DNA from: Streptomyces viridiviolaceus
GTDB taxonomy: Bacteria; Actinomycetota; Actinomycetes; Streptomycetales; Streptomycetaceae
Direction: 5' to 3'
DNA length: 64,000 nt
Assembly: GCF_014650995.1 (NCBI RefSeq)
Contig: NZ_BMWA01000020.1
Location: forward strand, 1 to 64,000
Under the pieces are notes generated by a model. The model had not been told where the DNA came from. It ran no database searches and was given only the letters and a program-made list of their open reading frames with translations. A program made the position numbers and the translations under genes. Shown in pieces: positions 50,947 to 59,641 of this stretch (the stretch's first letter is position 1; each line of letters opens with the position of its first letter).

Positions 50947-51950
50947 CCCGGCGTTTCACGGCCCTCGCGGCACTGGCCGTCGTGTGCGCCGCAGTGGAGG
51001 TGGTGGCTGGGCGCGGCATGTCCCCGGGGGCGGTCTGGGACGTCCTCAACGGTGGCGGTGACGCGACGGAGCGCCACGTAGTGTTCCAATTGCGTCTGCC
51101 GAGGCTCCTGGTTGCCCTCGGCGCGGGCGCCTGTCTGGCCGTGGCAGGGTTGGTCCTGCAGTCCGCACTGCGCAATCCCCTGGCCGGGCCGGAGGTGACG
51201 GGCGTGACCCCGGGGGCGGTCCTCGGCGCGGTCACCGCGACCGCGCTGGGGCTCGCCGGGTGGGATTCGCCGCTGGCCGTGGTCCTCGCCGCGTGCGCGG
51301 GCGGGTGTGCCGGAGCGGCGCTGCTGTGGCTGCTCGCCGGCCGCGGTCGCGGCGATCCCGCGCAGACCGCCGTGCACGGGGTGCTGGTGTCGGCGGTGCT
51401 CGGCGGGCTCACCGCCATGGTCCTGCTGGTGGAGCCGGGTGAGCTCGGCAGCGTCGTGCAGTGGCTGGTGGGCACCACGGAGGGCCGGGTGTGGGAGCAC
51501 TGGCACCTGCTGTGGCCGTGGGCGCTCGTCTGGGGGGTTGCTGCCTGGCTGCTGGCGGGGCCGTTGACCCTGCTGCGTTGCGGGGACGACATCGCCCTCG
51601 CCGCCGGTCTCTCCGCTCGCCGGGCCCGGACCCTGGCCCTGCTGTGCGCGGTGGCCCTGACCGCCGGCGCCGTGGCTGCCGTCGGCGCGCTGGGCTTCAT
51701 CGGGTTGCTCGTCCCGCATCTGGCCGTGGCCGTCTTCGGCGCCGACCTGCGCCGGAGCCTTCCCGGCGCCGCCCTGACAGGAGCGGTTGTGGTGTGCGGG
51801 GCGGACGCGGCGGCGCAGTTGTCCTCGCGGCTGCTGGCGACGGCGCTGGACTCCGGACGGCTCACGCTGCCGGTCGGGGCGCTCACCGCCTGCCTCGGTG
51901 CCGCGCTGCTGCTGCTGGTCGTGCGCCGCACGCCGAGCCGTACGTTCTGA
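50943..51950 (+). CDS. FecCD-family ABC importer permease, second
   Basis: A 335-residue partner permease. It has LPRLLVALGAGACLAVAGLVLQSALRNPLAGPEVTGVTPGAVL near residues 52-94, and ALGFIGLLVPHLAV near 247-260 which matches the GxIxFIGLxxPHxxR family motif. GTG 50943 overlaps the upstream stop. With the first permease it would form the channel for the metal chelate. Confidence 0.9.
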   Translation: MTRRFTALAALAVVCAAVEVVAGRGMSPGAVWDVLNGGGDATERHVVFQLRLPRLLVALGAGACLAVAGLVLQSALRNPLAGPEVTGVTPGAVLGAVTATALGLAGWDSPLAVVLAACAGGCAGAALLWLLAGRGRGDPAQTAVHGVLVSAVLGGLTAMVLLVEPGELGSVVQWLVGTTEGRVWEHWHLLWPWALVWGVAAWLLAGPLTLLRCGDDIALAAGLSARRARTLALLCAVALTAGAVAAVGALGFIGLLVPHLAVAVFGADLRRSLPGAALTGAVVVCGADAAAQLSSRLLATALDSGRLTLPVGALTACLGAALLLLVVRRTPSRTF

Positions 51951-51970
51951 CGTCGAATTGAGGACAGAGC

Positions 51971-52792
51971 ATGATCGAGTCCGTGGGGATCCACGTCGAG
52001 GGGGTCCACTTCGGCTACCCCGGACGGCCCGTGCTGCGGGGCGTCGACCTGACCGTCCGGCCGGGCGAACTGACCGCACTGATCGGCCTGAACGGCTGCG
52101 GCAAGTCGACCCTGCTGCGGCTGGCCGCCGGGCTGCTGCACCCCGACGAAGGGCGTGTGCTGCTCGGCGAGGACGATGTGGCGCGGCTTTCCAGACGTGC
52201 CACGGCCCGGAGGGTGGCCTTGCTGCACCAGTCGGCTCCGGCCGTGCCGGGCATGACGGTGCGTCACCTGGTCCGTCAGGGGCGGTATGCGGCACGTGGC
52301 CCGTTGGGCATGCTGCGCGAGGGCGACGACCCCGTCGTGCGCCGGGCGCTGCGCGACGTCGGGGTGGAGGAGTGGGCCGAACGTGACGTCGACGCGCTGT
52401 CCGGCGGCGAGCGGCAACGCGTCCGGCTCGCGATGGCGCTCGCTCAGGACACCCGGGTCCTGCTGCTCGACGAGCCGACCACGTACCTGGATCTGCACCA
52501 CCAGCTCGACGTACTGCAGACCGTGGTGCGTCTGCGCGAGGAACGCGGGCTCACGGTGGTGATGGTGCTGCACGACCTGGCCCACGCGGCCCGGTTCGCC
52601 GAGCGGATCGTCGCCCTGCGGGAGGGCCGTGTGGTGGCCGACGGAGCGCCGAAGCAGGTCGTCACGCCGGGGTTGCTGGCGGAGGTGCTGCAGGTGGCAG
52701 GCCGGGTCGGTGAGGATCCGGAAGGGGGGTGGCCTGTGTGTTACCCAGATCACCCCATCGCGGCTCTAGAATATGAAAATCAGATTCATTAG
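51971..52792 (+). CDS. Siderophore/cobalamin-type ABC importer ATPase (FecE/FepC-like)
   Basis: A 273-residue ABC ATPase. Walker A GLNGCGKST lies near residues 38-46, the signature LSGGERQR near 143 and Walker B VLLLDEPTTYLDL near 163, the last residues typical of the FecE/BtuD class. It completes a four-gene importer. Its final codons contain the third Zur-like box, so the 3' end of this gene doubles as the promoter region of the precursor peptide gene. Confidence 0.92.
   Translation: MIESVGIHVEGVHFGYPGRPVLRGVDLTVRPGELTALIGLNGCGKSTLLRLAAGLLHPDEGRVLLGEDDVARLSRRATARRVALLHQSAPAVPGMTVRHLVRQGRYAARGPLGMLREGDDPVVRRALRDVGVEEWAERDVDALSGGERQRVRLAMALAQDTRVLLLDEPTTYLDLHHQLDVLQTVVRLREERGLTVVMVLHDLAHAARFAERIVALREGRVVADGAPKQVVTPGLLAEVLQVAGRVGEDPEGGWPVCYPDHPIAALEYENQIH
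52774..52788. promoter_or_regulatory. Zur-like box 3 in front of the precursor peptide gene
   Basis: The 15-mer tgaaaatcagattca lies 61 bp before the precursor start codon and inside the last codons of the ATPase gene. It matches the Zur half-sites tgaaaat and attca-type end. Confidence 0.7.
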
Positions 52793-52848
52793 ATTGGGCC
52801 GCGGCGCTCATCCGAACGCCGTATCTCCCTGCTGATGAAGGAGAGTTC

Positions 52849-52962
52849 ATGGACAACGAGCAGGTCTTCGCGCCGATCGCCGACCCGGGTCAGCTGGCTC
52901 ACGACTCGGCCTCTCACTCCAACGCGCTCGTCGAGAACCCCTTCGAGGACACCGAGGAGTAA
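52849..52962 (+). CDS. Putative RiPP precursor peptide (37 residues)
   Basis: A 37-codon gene with an excellent AAGGAG site at 6 nt, beginning MDNEQVFAPIADPGQLAH. The N-terminal half is leader-like (acidic, hydrophobic FAPI). The following part holds His18, Ser20, Ser22, His23 and Ser24; the end is acidic (ENPFEDTEE) with one threonine and no cysteine. It sits directly before a YcaO/SagB-type modification operon and behind a Zur-like box, then a strong hairpin. YcaO-type heterocyclisation of serine would give oxazolines or oxazoles flanked by histidines, a plausible zinc-binding unit. Leader/core borders and the final structure are unknown. Confidence 0.75.
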   Translation: MDNEQVFAPIADPGQLAHDSASHSNALVENPFEDTEE

Positions 52963-52986
52963 GCGAGGGCCCAGCCACCCTCGACC

Positions 52987-53020
52987 GTGGGCCCGCCCGA
53001 TGCCTTCCGGGCGGGCCCAC
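52987..53020 (+). terminator. Attenuator-like hairpin between precursor and modification genes
   Basis: A perfect 13-bp inverted repeat (gtgggcccgcccg, 52987-52999, and its complement, 53008-53020) with an 8-nt loop begins 24 bp after the precursor stop. Partial termination here would give more precursor than enzyme mRNA, as in many RiPP operons. Confidence 0.75.
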
Positions 53021-53054
53021 GCCCGTCCCAGGTCCCGTCGACAGGAGGAACACC

Positions 53055-53909
53055 GTGTCCCGTAGCCGACTCGTCCCCGGTGTCGAGGTCGTCGCCGTGC
53101 CCGGGCGAGGGCTTGCCGTCCGCACCCCCGCGGGGGAGTTCTTGAGTGTCAGGACAGGAGACGTGGACGAGGACGCCTTGCTCTCCCTGCTCACCGGGGG
53201 AACCACAGCCCCGGTGGACGAGGGGCTGGATCGCGTAGTCCGGGCGTTCGAAGAAGCCGGTTATCTGGCGGAAGGGCCGTTGGGCCAGGAGTGGCCCGCC
53301 GCTCGTCGGGACGTCAGGATCCTCGGCGACCCGGTACTGACCGAACCGCTCGCCGTACAACTGGCCGCCCTGGGCGCGCGGCCCCGTACGACTCCGGCCG
53401 TGACCGCCTCCGGCAGCTCGCCGGTGGGCATCGAGGACCTGCTCGACGGAAACCCCTCCGCGGTCGTGTGGTGCCTGGACGGACCCGTGCCGGACGGCTT
53501 GTGGGACGCCGCCGACCGGCTGCCGGAGCACGGTGTCGCATGGCTGCGCTGCCACCGCGAGGGCTGGCAGGCGTACGTCGAGCCGGTGACCGTCACTCCC
53601 GGGGACGTCACCTCGGCGCACGTCCGGTCCCGCCGGCTCGCCGCCACGCCCGCTCACCGCGAACTGGCCGCGTACTGGAGCGGACCGCGTACCTCCGGCG
53701 CGCCGGTCCGGCTTGCCGCGCCCGCCGCCATGCTGCTCGCGGCGCTGCTCGCGGACGATCTCGGCCGGTGGGCCACCGGAGCCTGCGACCCGGCGGGACT
53801 CCCGGCGCGGCGCCGACTGCGACGGGTGGACCTGCGCACGCTGACCGTCACTGAGCACCCCGTGCTGCCGGTGCCCGACGTCGCGCCGATGCCGAAGAAG
53901 GAAGGATGA
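53055..53909 (+). CDS. TOMM leader-peptide-binding / cyclodehydratase partner protein (ocin-ThiF-like)
   Basis: A 284-residue protein that I assign to the E1-like partner of azoline-forming YcaO enzymes. The first 75 residues (VEVVAVPGRGLAVRTPAGEF, then VVRAFEEAGYLAEG) look like the peptide-recognition winged helix that binds the leader. The later WQAYVEPVTVTPGDVTSAHV and AATPAHRELAAYW parts correspond to the degenerate ThiF-like core. It is shorter than typical members, and I see no ATP-binding loop or CxxC zinc pair. It should deliver the precursor to YcaO. GTG 53055 follows GGAGGAA. Sequence similarity is weak, so context carries much of the call. Confidence 0.65.
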   Translation: MSRSRLVPGVEVVAVPGRGLAVRTPAGEFLSVRTGDVDEDALLSLLTGGTTAPVDEGLDRVVRAFEEAGYLAEGPLGQEWPAARRDVRILGDPVLTEPLAVQLAALGARPRTTPAVTASGSSPVGIEDLLDGNPSAVVWCLDGPVPDGLWDAADRLPEHGVAWLRCHREGWQAYVEPVTVTPGDVTSAHVRSRRLAATPAHRELAAYWSGPRTSGAPVRLAAPAAMLLAALLADDLGRWATGACDPAGLPARRRLRRVDLRTLTVTEHPVLPVPDVAPMPKKEG

Positions 53910-55387
53910 CGGCGTTCAGCACGGCCGTGGGGGAACTGGCCACCGACGTCCTGCTCCCGGCCGGTGACGGCCCCTTCCCGGCCGTCCTGCTGCGCACCCC
54001 CTACGACCGGACCCGGCACGAGGCCGAGGCGCGTGGCTGGGCCCGCCGCGGGTTCGCCGCCGTCGTCCAGGACGTGCGGGGGCGGTTCGCGTCGCCGGGG
54101 GAGTGGCACCCGTACGCGCACGAGACCGCGGACGGAACAGCGGCCGTCCGCTGGATCCGGCGGCAGCCGTGGAGCGACGGGCGGCTGGTGGCCGCCGGCG
54201 CCTCCTACGCCGCCCACTGCGCCCTCGTCCTCGCCCTCGACGCGCCCGGGGACGCCCGGCCGGATGCCGTCATCGCGGCCGTGCCCGCCCTCGGCCTGGC
54301 GGAGACAGCCCGCGAGGCGTCCGGCGTGGAACGGCTGCTCTCCCGCGCCGGGTGGTGGGCCGCCCACGGCGACCGGCGCGACTCCGACGAAAGTGCGCTG
54401 AACAAGGCCCTCGCCGAGGACCCCGGCCTGCTCGCCCACCTGCCGTTGACCGCCCTGCCCGAGCGGCTGGGACGCGCCCTGCCCTCGTGGGCGGGGCTGT
54501 GGCGCCGGCCCGACCGCGGGCACCTCGTGGCGCGGGCGGCGCACGCCGGGCCGCCCCTGCTCGCGGTGGGCGGCCACCACGACCACTTCACCGAGGAGAC
54601 CGTCGCTCTGTGGCGCGCCTGGGGCGGATCCTCGGCGCGTCTGCTGCTCGGCCCCTGGGGGCACCCTCTGACCTCTGCCCCGGGGCCGGACGCGGGACCC
54701 GCCCACCGGCTGAACCTCGGCGAGCTGTACGTACGCTGGGCCCGCCGCGCCCTGACCGGCGACCTCGCCCCCGGCCACCACGGCGCACTGGCGCTCGGCG
54801 GCGCCGGCCTATGGCTGCCCGCCAACGTCGAGGGAGAACCGCGCGCCCACCGCACGCGCCTGTTGCACGGCTCCGCCTTCACCGCCGACCCCGCCCGGCC
54901 CGTTCGCTCCGACGACCTGACCGTCCCCGCCGATGGCCCGCCCGACCGCTGCCTGCTGGTCACACCACCGTCGCCGCGTCCGCTCGACCTCGTCGGCCCC
55001 GTCAGTGTGCGGCTGCGGGCCACCGCCCACACACCGTCCGCCGACTGGGCAGCCCGGCTCGTCGCGCTGCCAACCGACGGGACCGCCGAGCGGCTCGCCG
55101 TCGGCATCGTACGACGTGCCGAACCGGCAGGCCGGGAAGCCGCGTTCACCGTCGGCCTCGGCCGGCTCGCACGTCGGCTCCGGGCCGGTACCCGGCTGCG
55201 CCTGGAGATCGCCGGACACCACTTCCCGGCCCACGCCCGCAACCCCCACACCGGGGACGACCCGATGACGGCCGCACAGCTGCTCGCCTCCCGGCGCGAG
55301 GTCGACCCGGAAAGCGTGGTGCTGAACCTGCCCGTCCTCCCGTCCCGTCCCGCCCCCACCGACCCTGCCGAGGAGATCCTGCGATGA
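53906..55387 (+). CDS. CocE/NonD-family serine hydrolase (X-Pro peptidase S15-like)
   Basis: A 493-residue alpha/beta hydrolase of the CocE/NonD (peptidase S15) family. Family features include VLLRTPYDRTR near residues 27-37, VVQDVRGRFASPGEW near 53-67, DGTAAVRWIRRQPWSDGR near 74-91 and the nucleophile elbow AAGASYAAH near 95-103. A C-terminal jelly-roll domain follows (RLRLEIAGHHFPAHARNP). No signal peptide is seen. In this operon it may cut the leader from the modified peptide or hydrolyse an amide or ester, which is inference. It overlaps both neighbours by four bases. Confidence 0.85.
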   Translation: MTAFSTAVGELATDVLLPAGDGPFPAVLLRTPYDRTRHEAEARGWARRGFAAVVQDVRGRFASPGEWHPYAHETADGTAAVRWIRRQPWSDGRLVAAGASYAAHCALVLALDAPGDARPDAVIAAVPALGLAETAREASGVERLLSRAGWWAAHGDRRDSDESALNKALAEDPGLLAHLPLTALPERLGRALPSWAGLWRRPDRGHLVARAAHAGPPLLAVGGHHDHFTEETVALWRAWGGSSARLLLGPWGHPLTSAPGPDAGPAHRLNLGELYVRWARRALTGDLAPGHHGALALGGAGLWLPANVEGEPRAHRTRLLHGSAFTADPARPVRSDDLTVPADGPPDRCLLVTPPSPRPLDLVGPVSVRLRATAHTPSADWAARLVALPTDGTAERLAVGIVRRAEPAGREAAFTVGLGRLARRLRAGTRLRLEIAGHHFPAHARNPHTGDDPMTAAQLLASRREVDPESVVLNLPVLPSRPAPTDPAEEILR

Positions 55388-56763
55388 CGGCTCTGCCGCT
55401 GGAAGCGCTCGTCGACCCCGTCTGCGGAATCGTCCGCAAGGTCAAGCCCGTCGAGCACCCCGTGGGCGCCCCGCCCCGCTACACCGCACTCACGGCCGAG
55501 ATGTCCGACGCCCGCAGACTCGGGCTGTGGCCCGCCGACCGGGTCTCCCTCGGCACCACCTTCGGCGACCCCGAGCAGGCCCGCGTCGCCGCGATAGCCG
55601 AGGGGATGGAACGCTACTGCGGCAACCGTGTGCCGCCGCCCGGCCACCCGGACGCACCCCTGCGCGCCACCGCCGCCGAACTGGCGGACAAGGGCCTGCG
55701 CCTGTACGGCCCGGCCGATCTGCCCGCCTACGCACCCTGGCAGTACGCCCGCGCAAAGTTCCCCTACCGCCCGCTCACCGCCGACACCCCCGTGCTGTGG
55801 ACACGGGGAACCGAACGACTGCCCGACGGGACCGCCGCCGAGGTCTGGGCACCCGTCTCGCTCACCCACCTCAACTGGCGCCAGGGTGACCTGCGGGAGC
55901 TGCCCCGCACCCACCACCTCAACTACGCCGGGATCGCCACCGGACAGGGCCTCGACGACGCAATTGAACGCGGCCTGCTGGAGATCGTCGAACGCGACGC
56001 CCTGGAACTGTGGTGGCACCTGGACGGCCCGGCCCGGGGCATCGACCCGGCGAGCGTGCCCGGCCTCGCCGACGACCTCGCCGGCTCCGCGCTCGACGTC
56101 CACATCGTCGAAATGCACTCGGAGTTCGCCCCCTGCATGGCCGCGCTCGTCCACGACCCGCGCCTCGGCCTGTACGCCGCCGGGTTCGCCTGCAAGTACG
56201 AACCGGCCGAAGCCGCCCGCAAGGCCGTCCTGGAAGCCGTCCACACCTGGGTCTTCACCCAGGGCCTGACCGACCCCGACGGCTGGGTGTTCCAGGCCGT
56301 CGAGGCCGGGCTGCTCGCTCGCGGGCTGTACCTGGAGCACCGGGCCGACGGCCGTTACCTCGACGTGTGCGGCGAGCAGTTCGAGCACGTGCGGGACCTG
56401 GGAGCACACGTGCAGGTGTGGCTGGACGAGCGAATGGCGGTCGAGGCCCGGAGGTTCACCGAGCCTGCGCTCGGGACGGTATCCGTGGCAGAGGTCGAGC
56501 CAGGCAGCCGGAAGCGGCTGGAGAGCACGCTGCGCGGCGGCGGTCACCGTGTCATGACCTTCGACCTCACCACCGAGGACGTGGCGGAGACCGCGCTGCG
56601 CGTCGCCCGGGTCCTCGTCTCCGGACTCCTGCCCAACGCGCCCGCCGCCTTCGGCTACTTCGGCTGCCCGCGCCTTGCCGAGGCCGCGGTCGCGCGCGGA
56701 TGGCGCACGACCGCGCCCAGCGCGCCGGAAACCTTCACGCTGGCGCCTCCGCCGCACATGTGA
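55384..56763 (+). CDS. YcaO-domain cyclodehydratase
   Basis: A 459-residue YcaO protein, which activates backbone amides with ATP to form azolines or related groups. ATP/Mg-binding motifs are visible: IAEGMERYCGN near residues 71-81, GLLEIVERDALELWW near 196-210 and ARKAVLEAVHTW near 278-289. The C-terminus ends in PPPHM; proline-rich ends are typical of azoline-forming YcaO proteins and reach into the active site. The separate leader-binding protein upstream and SagB-like protein downstream fit an azol(in)e pathway. With no cysteine in the precursor, serine or threonine would be the targets. Confidence 0.9.
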   Translation: MTALPLEALVDPVCGIVRKVKPVEHPVGAPPRYTALTAEMSDARRLGLWPADRVSLGTTFGDPEQARVAAIAEGMERYCGNRVPPPGHPDAPLRATAAELADKGLRLYGPADLPAYAPWQYARAKFPYRPLTADTPVLWTRGTERLPDGTAAEVWAPVSLTHLNWRQGDLRELPRTHHLNYAGIATGQGLDDAIERGLLEIVERDALELWWHLDGPARGIDPASVPGLADDLAGSALDVHIVEMHSEFAPCMAALVHDPRLGLYAAGFACKYEPAEAARKAVLEAVHTWVFTQGLTDPDGWVFQAVEAGLLARGLYLEHRADGRYLDVCGEQFEHVRDLGAHVQVWLDERMAVEARRFTEPALGTVSVAEVEPGSRKRLESTLRGGGHRVMTFDLTTEDVAETALRVARVLVSGLLPNAPAAFGYFGCPRLAEAAVARGWRTTAPSAPETFTLAPPPHM

Positions 56764-56771
56764 GGACCGCC

Positions 56772-57905
56772 GTGGAACACCTCCGCGAGGACCGCCCGGT
56801 GGACCTCGGCGCCGCCCTCGCCCGCGCCCGCTCCCCGGAGCGCCCCGGCCCCGAAACACCCGCCGGAGCGCCCGTCCGGGCCTGGGCGGGCCCGCCGTGC
56901 CCGCTCCCGGAGGCCGGCCCCGCGGACCTCGACCTGCGGGCCCTGTTGCGTCTGTCCCTCGCGGCCTCGGACACCTCCGGACGCCTCAGGCCCACCTCCT
57001 CCGCCGGTGCGCTGCACCCGGTGGACACCGAACTGGTCGTGGGCACCGGTTGCTCCCTGCCGCCCGGCCGCTACGGCTACGACCCGCTGCGCCACCGCGT
57101 CCACCACGTCGGCCCGCCCGGCGACGGCACGCCACCAGGGGTGACCGCCGCACTCACCGTCACCGCACAGCGCACGGTGTCCCACTACGGCCACCGGGCC
57201 TGGCCCCTCCTGTTGCTGGACACCGGGCACGCCGCCGCGGCGCTGCTCCTGGCGGCCCGCGTCCTGGGCGCGGGCGAATCCGACGTAAGGATGGACGGAC
57301 GCACCGAGAACCCCCTGGCCGTCGTACGCATCCCACCGCCCGACGGGCGGAGCCCGAGGCGCCCGGCAGAGACTGAGGACCCGCCCGCCCCGGCCGACCT
57401 GCTGGCGCGCCGCAGTACCCCACCACCGTTGCCGGGCCTCCCACCCCGCGATGCACTGCGGGAAGTCCTGGCCACCGCCGAACGAGCCGGGGGCAGTGGC
57501 CTGTTGCGCTGGTGCGCCGCGGTCGGACCGCCTCGGCCCGGCCTCATGGAACTGGCTCCCGAGGGCACGACCCTGCGGCGCTACGCGTCCGGCGATGCCC
57601 GTCCGACGCTCGCGGCCTGGGCGGCGGGCCAGGCGTGGCTCGCGGACGCCGGCGCCGTACTGCTCGCCCACGGCTGCCCCGCGGACGCCGGCACCGCGCA
57701 CATCCGCCGCGCCCACCTGCGAGCCGGCTTCGCCGTCCACCTCGCCCATGTCACAGCCCTGCGCCACGGGCTGGCGGCCCGGCCCGTCGGCTCCTGGCAG
57801 CAGGCGGATCTCGGCGCCGCCCTCGGCGCCGCGCCGGGCCGTGACTGGGTCGTCCACGCCCTGGCCCTCGGCACCCGCCACGCCGACGAGGAGAACTCCA
57901 CATGA
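56772..57905 (+). CDS. SagB-like nitroreductase-family azoline dehydrogenase
   Basis: A 377-residue protein with the SagB-type flavin-binding pattern RPTSSAGALHPVDTELVV near residues 74-91 and a second similar segment ending DWVVHALALGTRH. It resembles FMN-dependent dehydrogenases that oxidise azolines to azoles. The second half is divergent and Pro/Ala-rich, so activity should not be taken for granted. GTG 56772 has GAGGA at good spacing; GTG 56760 would overlap the YcaO stop. Its end overlaps the first ABC gene (ATGA). Confidence 0.75.
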   Translation: MEHLREDRPVDLGAALARARSPERPGPETPAGAPVRAWAGPPCPLPEAGPADLDLRALLRLSLAASDTSGRLRPTSSAGALHPVDTELVVGTGCSLPPGRYGYDPLRHRVHHVGPPGDGTPPGVTAALTVTAQRTVSHYGHRAWPLLLLDTGHAAAALLLAARVLGAGESDVRMDGRTENPLAVVRIPPPDGRSPRRPAETEDPPAPADLLARRSTPPPLPGLPPRDALREVLATAERAGGSGLLRWCAAVGPPRPGLMELAPEGTTLRRYASGDARPTLAAWAAGQAWLADAGAVLLAHGCPADAGTAHIRRAHLRAGFAVHLAHVTALRHGLAARPVGSWQQADLGAALGAAPGRDWVVHALALGTRHADEENST

Positions 57906-59641
57906 TCGTCCACCCCGAGCTGCGCCGCGCCGCAAGGAGCGCACGGCGCCCCCTGCTCGCGGCCACCCTCTTGCAGGGAGCCGTCACCCTCACGCACCTG
58001 GCGCAGGCCGCGCTGCTGGCCCTCGCACTCGCCGGCCTGGCCCGCGGTGACACCGGACAACTCCCGTGGCTGCTGGCCGCGGTGCTCGCCGTCGTCGCCG
58101 CTCGCGCCGGGCTCGCCCTGTGGCAGCGGCGCACCGCCACCCACGCCGGGGCCCGGGTCAGGGTGGCACTGCGCGACGAACTCCTCGCCCACCTGGGCCG
58201 GCTGGGGCCCGCGTACCTGACCACCGCGCGGGCGGGAGCCGTCCGCACCACCCTGGTCGAGGGGGTTGAGGGCGTCGACGCCTACGTCTCCCGCTACCTG
58301 CCCCAGCTCCTGGTCACCCTCGCAGTCCCACCCCTGGTCCTCGCCGTCCTCGCCGTGGTCGAACCCCGGGCCCTCCTCGGACTCGTCCCCGCCCTGCTGC
58401 TGGCCCTGCTGGGCCCGCGCGCCTGGGACCGGCTCCTCGCCGCCCGCGGAAAGGAGCACTGGGACACCTACGAAGGACTGGGCGCCGACTACCTGGAGGC
58501 CCTCCAGGGCATGCCCGCCCTGCGCGCCGCCGGCGCGGTCGGCCGCACCCGCGCACGCCTGGAGGAGCGGTCCGCGGCCCTGCACCGCGCGACCGTCGCC
58601 AAACTGCGTGTGTCCCTGGTCGACACCGGCATCACCGACCTCGCCATCCAGGGCGGCACCGCCGCCGCCGCGCTCCTGGCGTGCTGGTCGGCCCTCACCG
58701 GATCCACCACCGCGGCCGGCACCTATCTGGTGCTGCTGCTGGCCTCCGAGTGCTTCCGCCCGGTCCGCGACCTCGCCCGGGAATGGCACGCCGGATACCT
58801 GGGGGTGTCGGCCGCCGACGGGCTGGCGGCCCTGCGCACGGCCGAGCCGGCGGTCCCCGACACCGCAACGGCGCCCGCGCACTGGCACGCTCCGCCCGAA
58901 CTCCGTTTTCACAACGTCCGCTTCACCTACGACGGTGCCCCCGCACCCGCCCTGGACGGTGTCTCCTTCACCGCGCGAGCGGGGCGGACCACCGCGATCG
59001 TCGGGCCGTCCGGCGCGGGCAAGTCGACCCTGCTGGCCCTGCTCCTGCGCCACCACGACCCGCAGGAAGGGCGGATCACCCTCGACGAGCGCCCCACGAC
59101 CGAGTGCGCGCTCGACTCGCTGCGGCAGGGCATCGCCGTGGTCTCGCAGGAGACGTACCTGTTCCACGCCACCATCGCCGACAACCTGCGTCTGGCCCGG
59201 CCCGGCGCCACGGACGACGAGCTCACCCGGGCGGCGCGCGCCGCCGGGATCCACGACGAGATCGCCGCCCTCCCGGACGGCTACGCCACCGTCCTCGGCG
59301 AACGGGGCGCCACGCTTTCCGGCGGCCAGCGACAGCGGCTCGCCCTCGCCCGGGCCCTGCTGTCCGACGCCCCGGTCCTCGTTCTCGACGAGGCCACCAG
59401 CGCGGTCGACGAGCGACGCGAGGCGGACATCGTCCGGGAGCTGCTGAAGGCGGTCGGCGGGCGGACCGTACTGGTGGTCGCCCACCGGCTCGCCGCCGTC
59501 CGGCACGCCGACCAGATCGTCGTCCTCGACGCGGGACGGGTGGACGCCGTCGGCGACCACACCGGCCTGGTCGAGGCCGGCGGCGTCTACACCCGGCTCG
59601 TCGAGGCCGGCCGCGCCCACCGAGAGGAACTCGCCGCATGA
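57902..59641 (+). CDS. ABC half-transporter 1 of the RiPP operon (membrane plus ATPase)
   Basis: A 579-residue type IV half-transporter, with six membrane helices in the first 300 residues followed by an ATPase domain. Walker A GPSGAGKST lies near residue 368, the signature LSGGQRQR near 472 and Walker B VLVLDEATSAVDE near 492. It would pair with the overlapping gene downstream to form a heterodimer. It resembles CydCD-type exporters but also YbtPQ/IrtAB, which import metallophores. In this locus either export of the mature peptide or re-uptake is possible; I favour export because a complete importer is encoded upstream. Confidence 0.85.
   Translation: MIVHPELRRAARSARRPLLAATLLQGAVTLTHLAQAALLALALAGLARGDTGQLPWLLAAVLAVVAARAGLALWQRRTATHAGARVRVALRDELLAHLGRLGPAYLTTARAGAVRTTLVEGVEGVDAYVSRYLPQLLVTLAVPPLVLAVLAVVEPRALLGLVPALLLALLGPRAWDRLLAARGKEHWDTYEGLGADYLEALQGMPALRAAGAVGRTRARLEERSAALHRATVAKLRVSLVDTGITDLAIQGGTAAAALLACWSALTGSTTAAGTYLVLLLASECFRPVRDLAREWHAGYLGVSAADGLAALRTAEPAVPDTATAPAHWHAPPELRFHNVRFTYDGAPAPALDGVSFTARAGRTTAIVGPSGAGKSTLLALLLRHHDPQEGRITLDERPTTECALDSLRQGIAVVSQETYLFHATIADNLRLARPGATDDELTRAARAAGIHDEIAALPDGYATVLGERGATLSGGQRQRLALARALLSDAPVLVLDEATSAVDERREADIVRELLKAVGGRTVLVVAHRLAAVRHADQIVVLDAGRVDAVGDHTGLVEAGGVYTRLVEAGRAHREELAA

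Noticed and set aside
52835..53065. Open frame from ATG 52835 overlapping the precursor gene in another frame
   Set aside because: It encodes Arg/Pro-rich low-complexity sequence typical of shadow frames. The frame starting at 52849 has the better ribosome-binding spacing and a natural composition.
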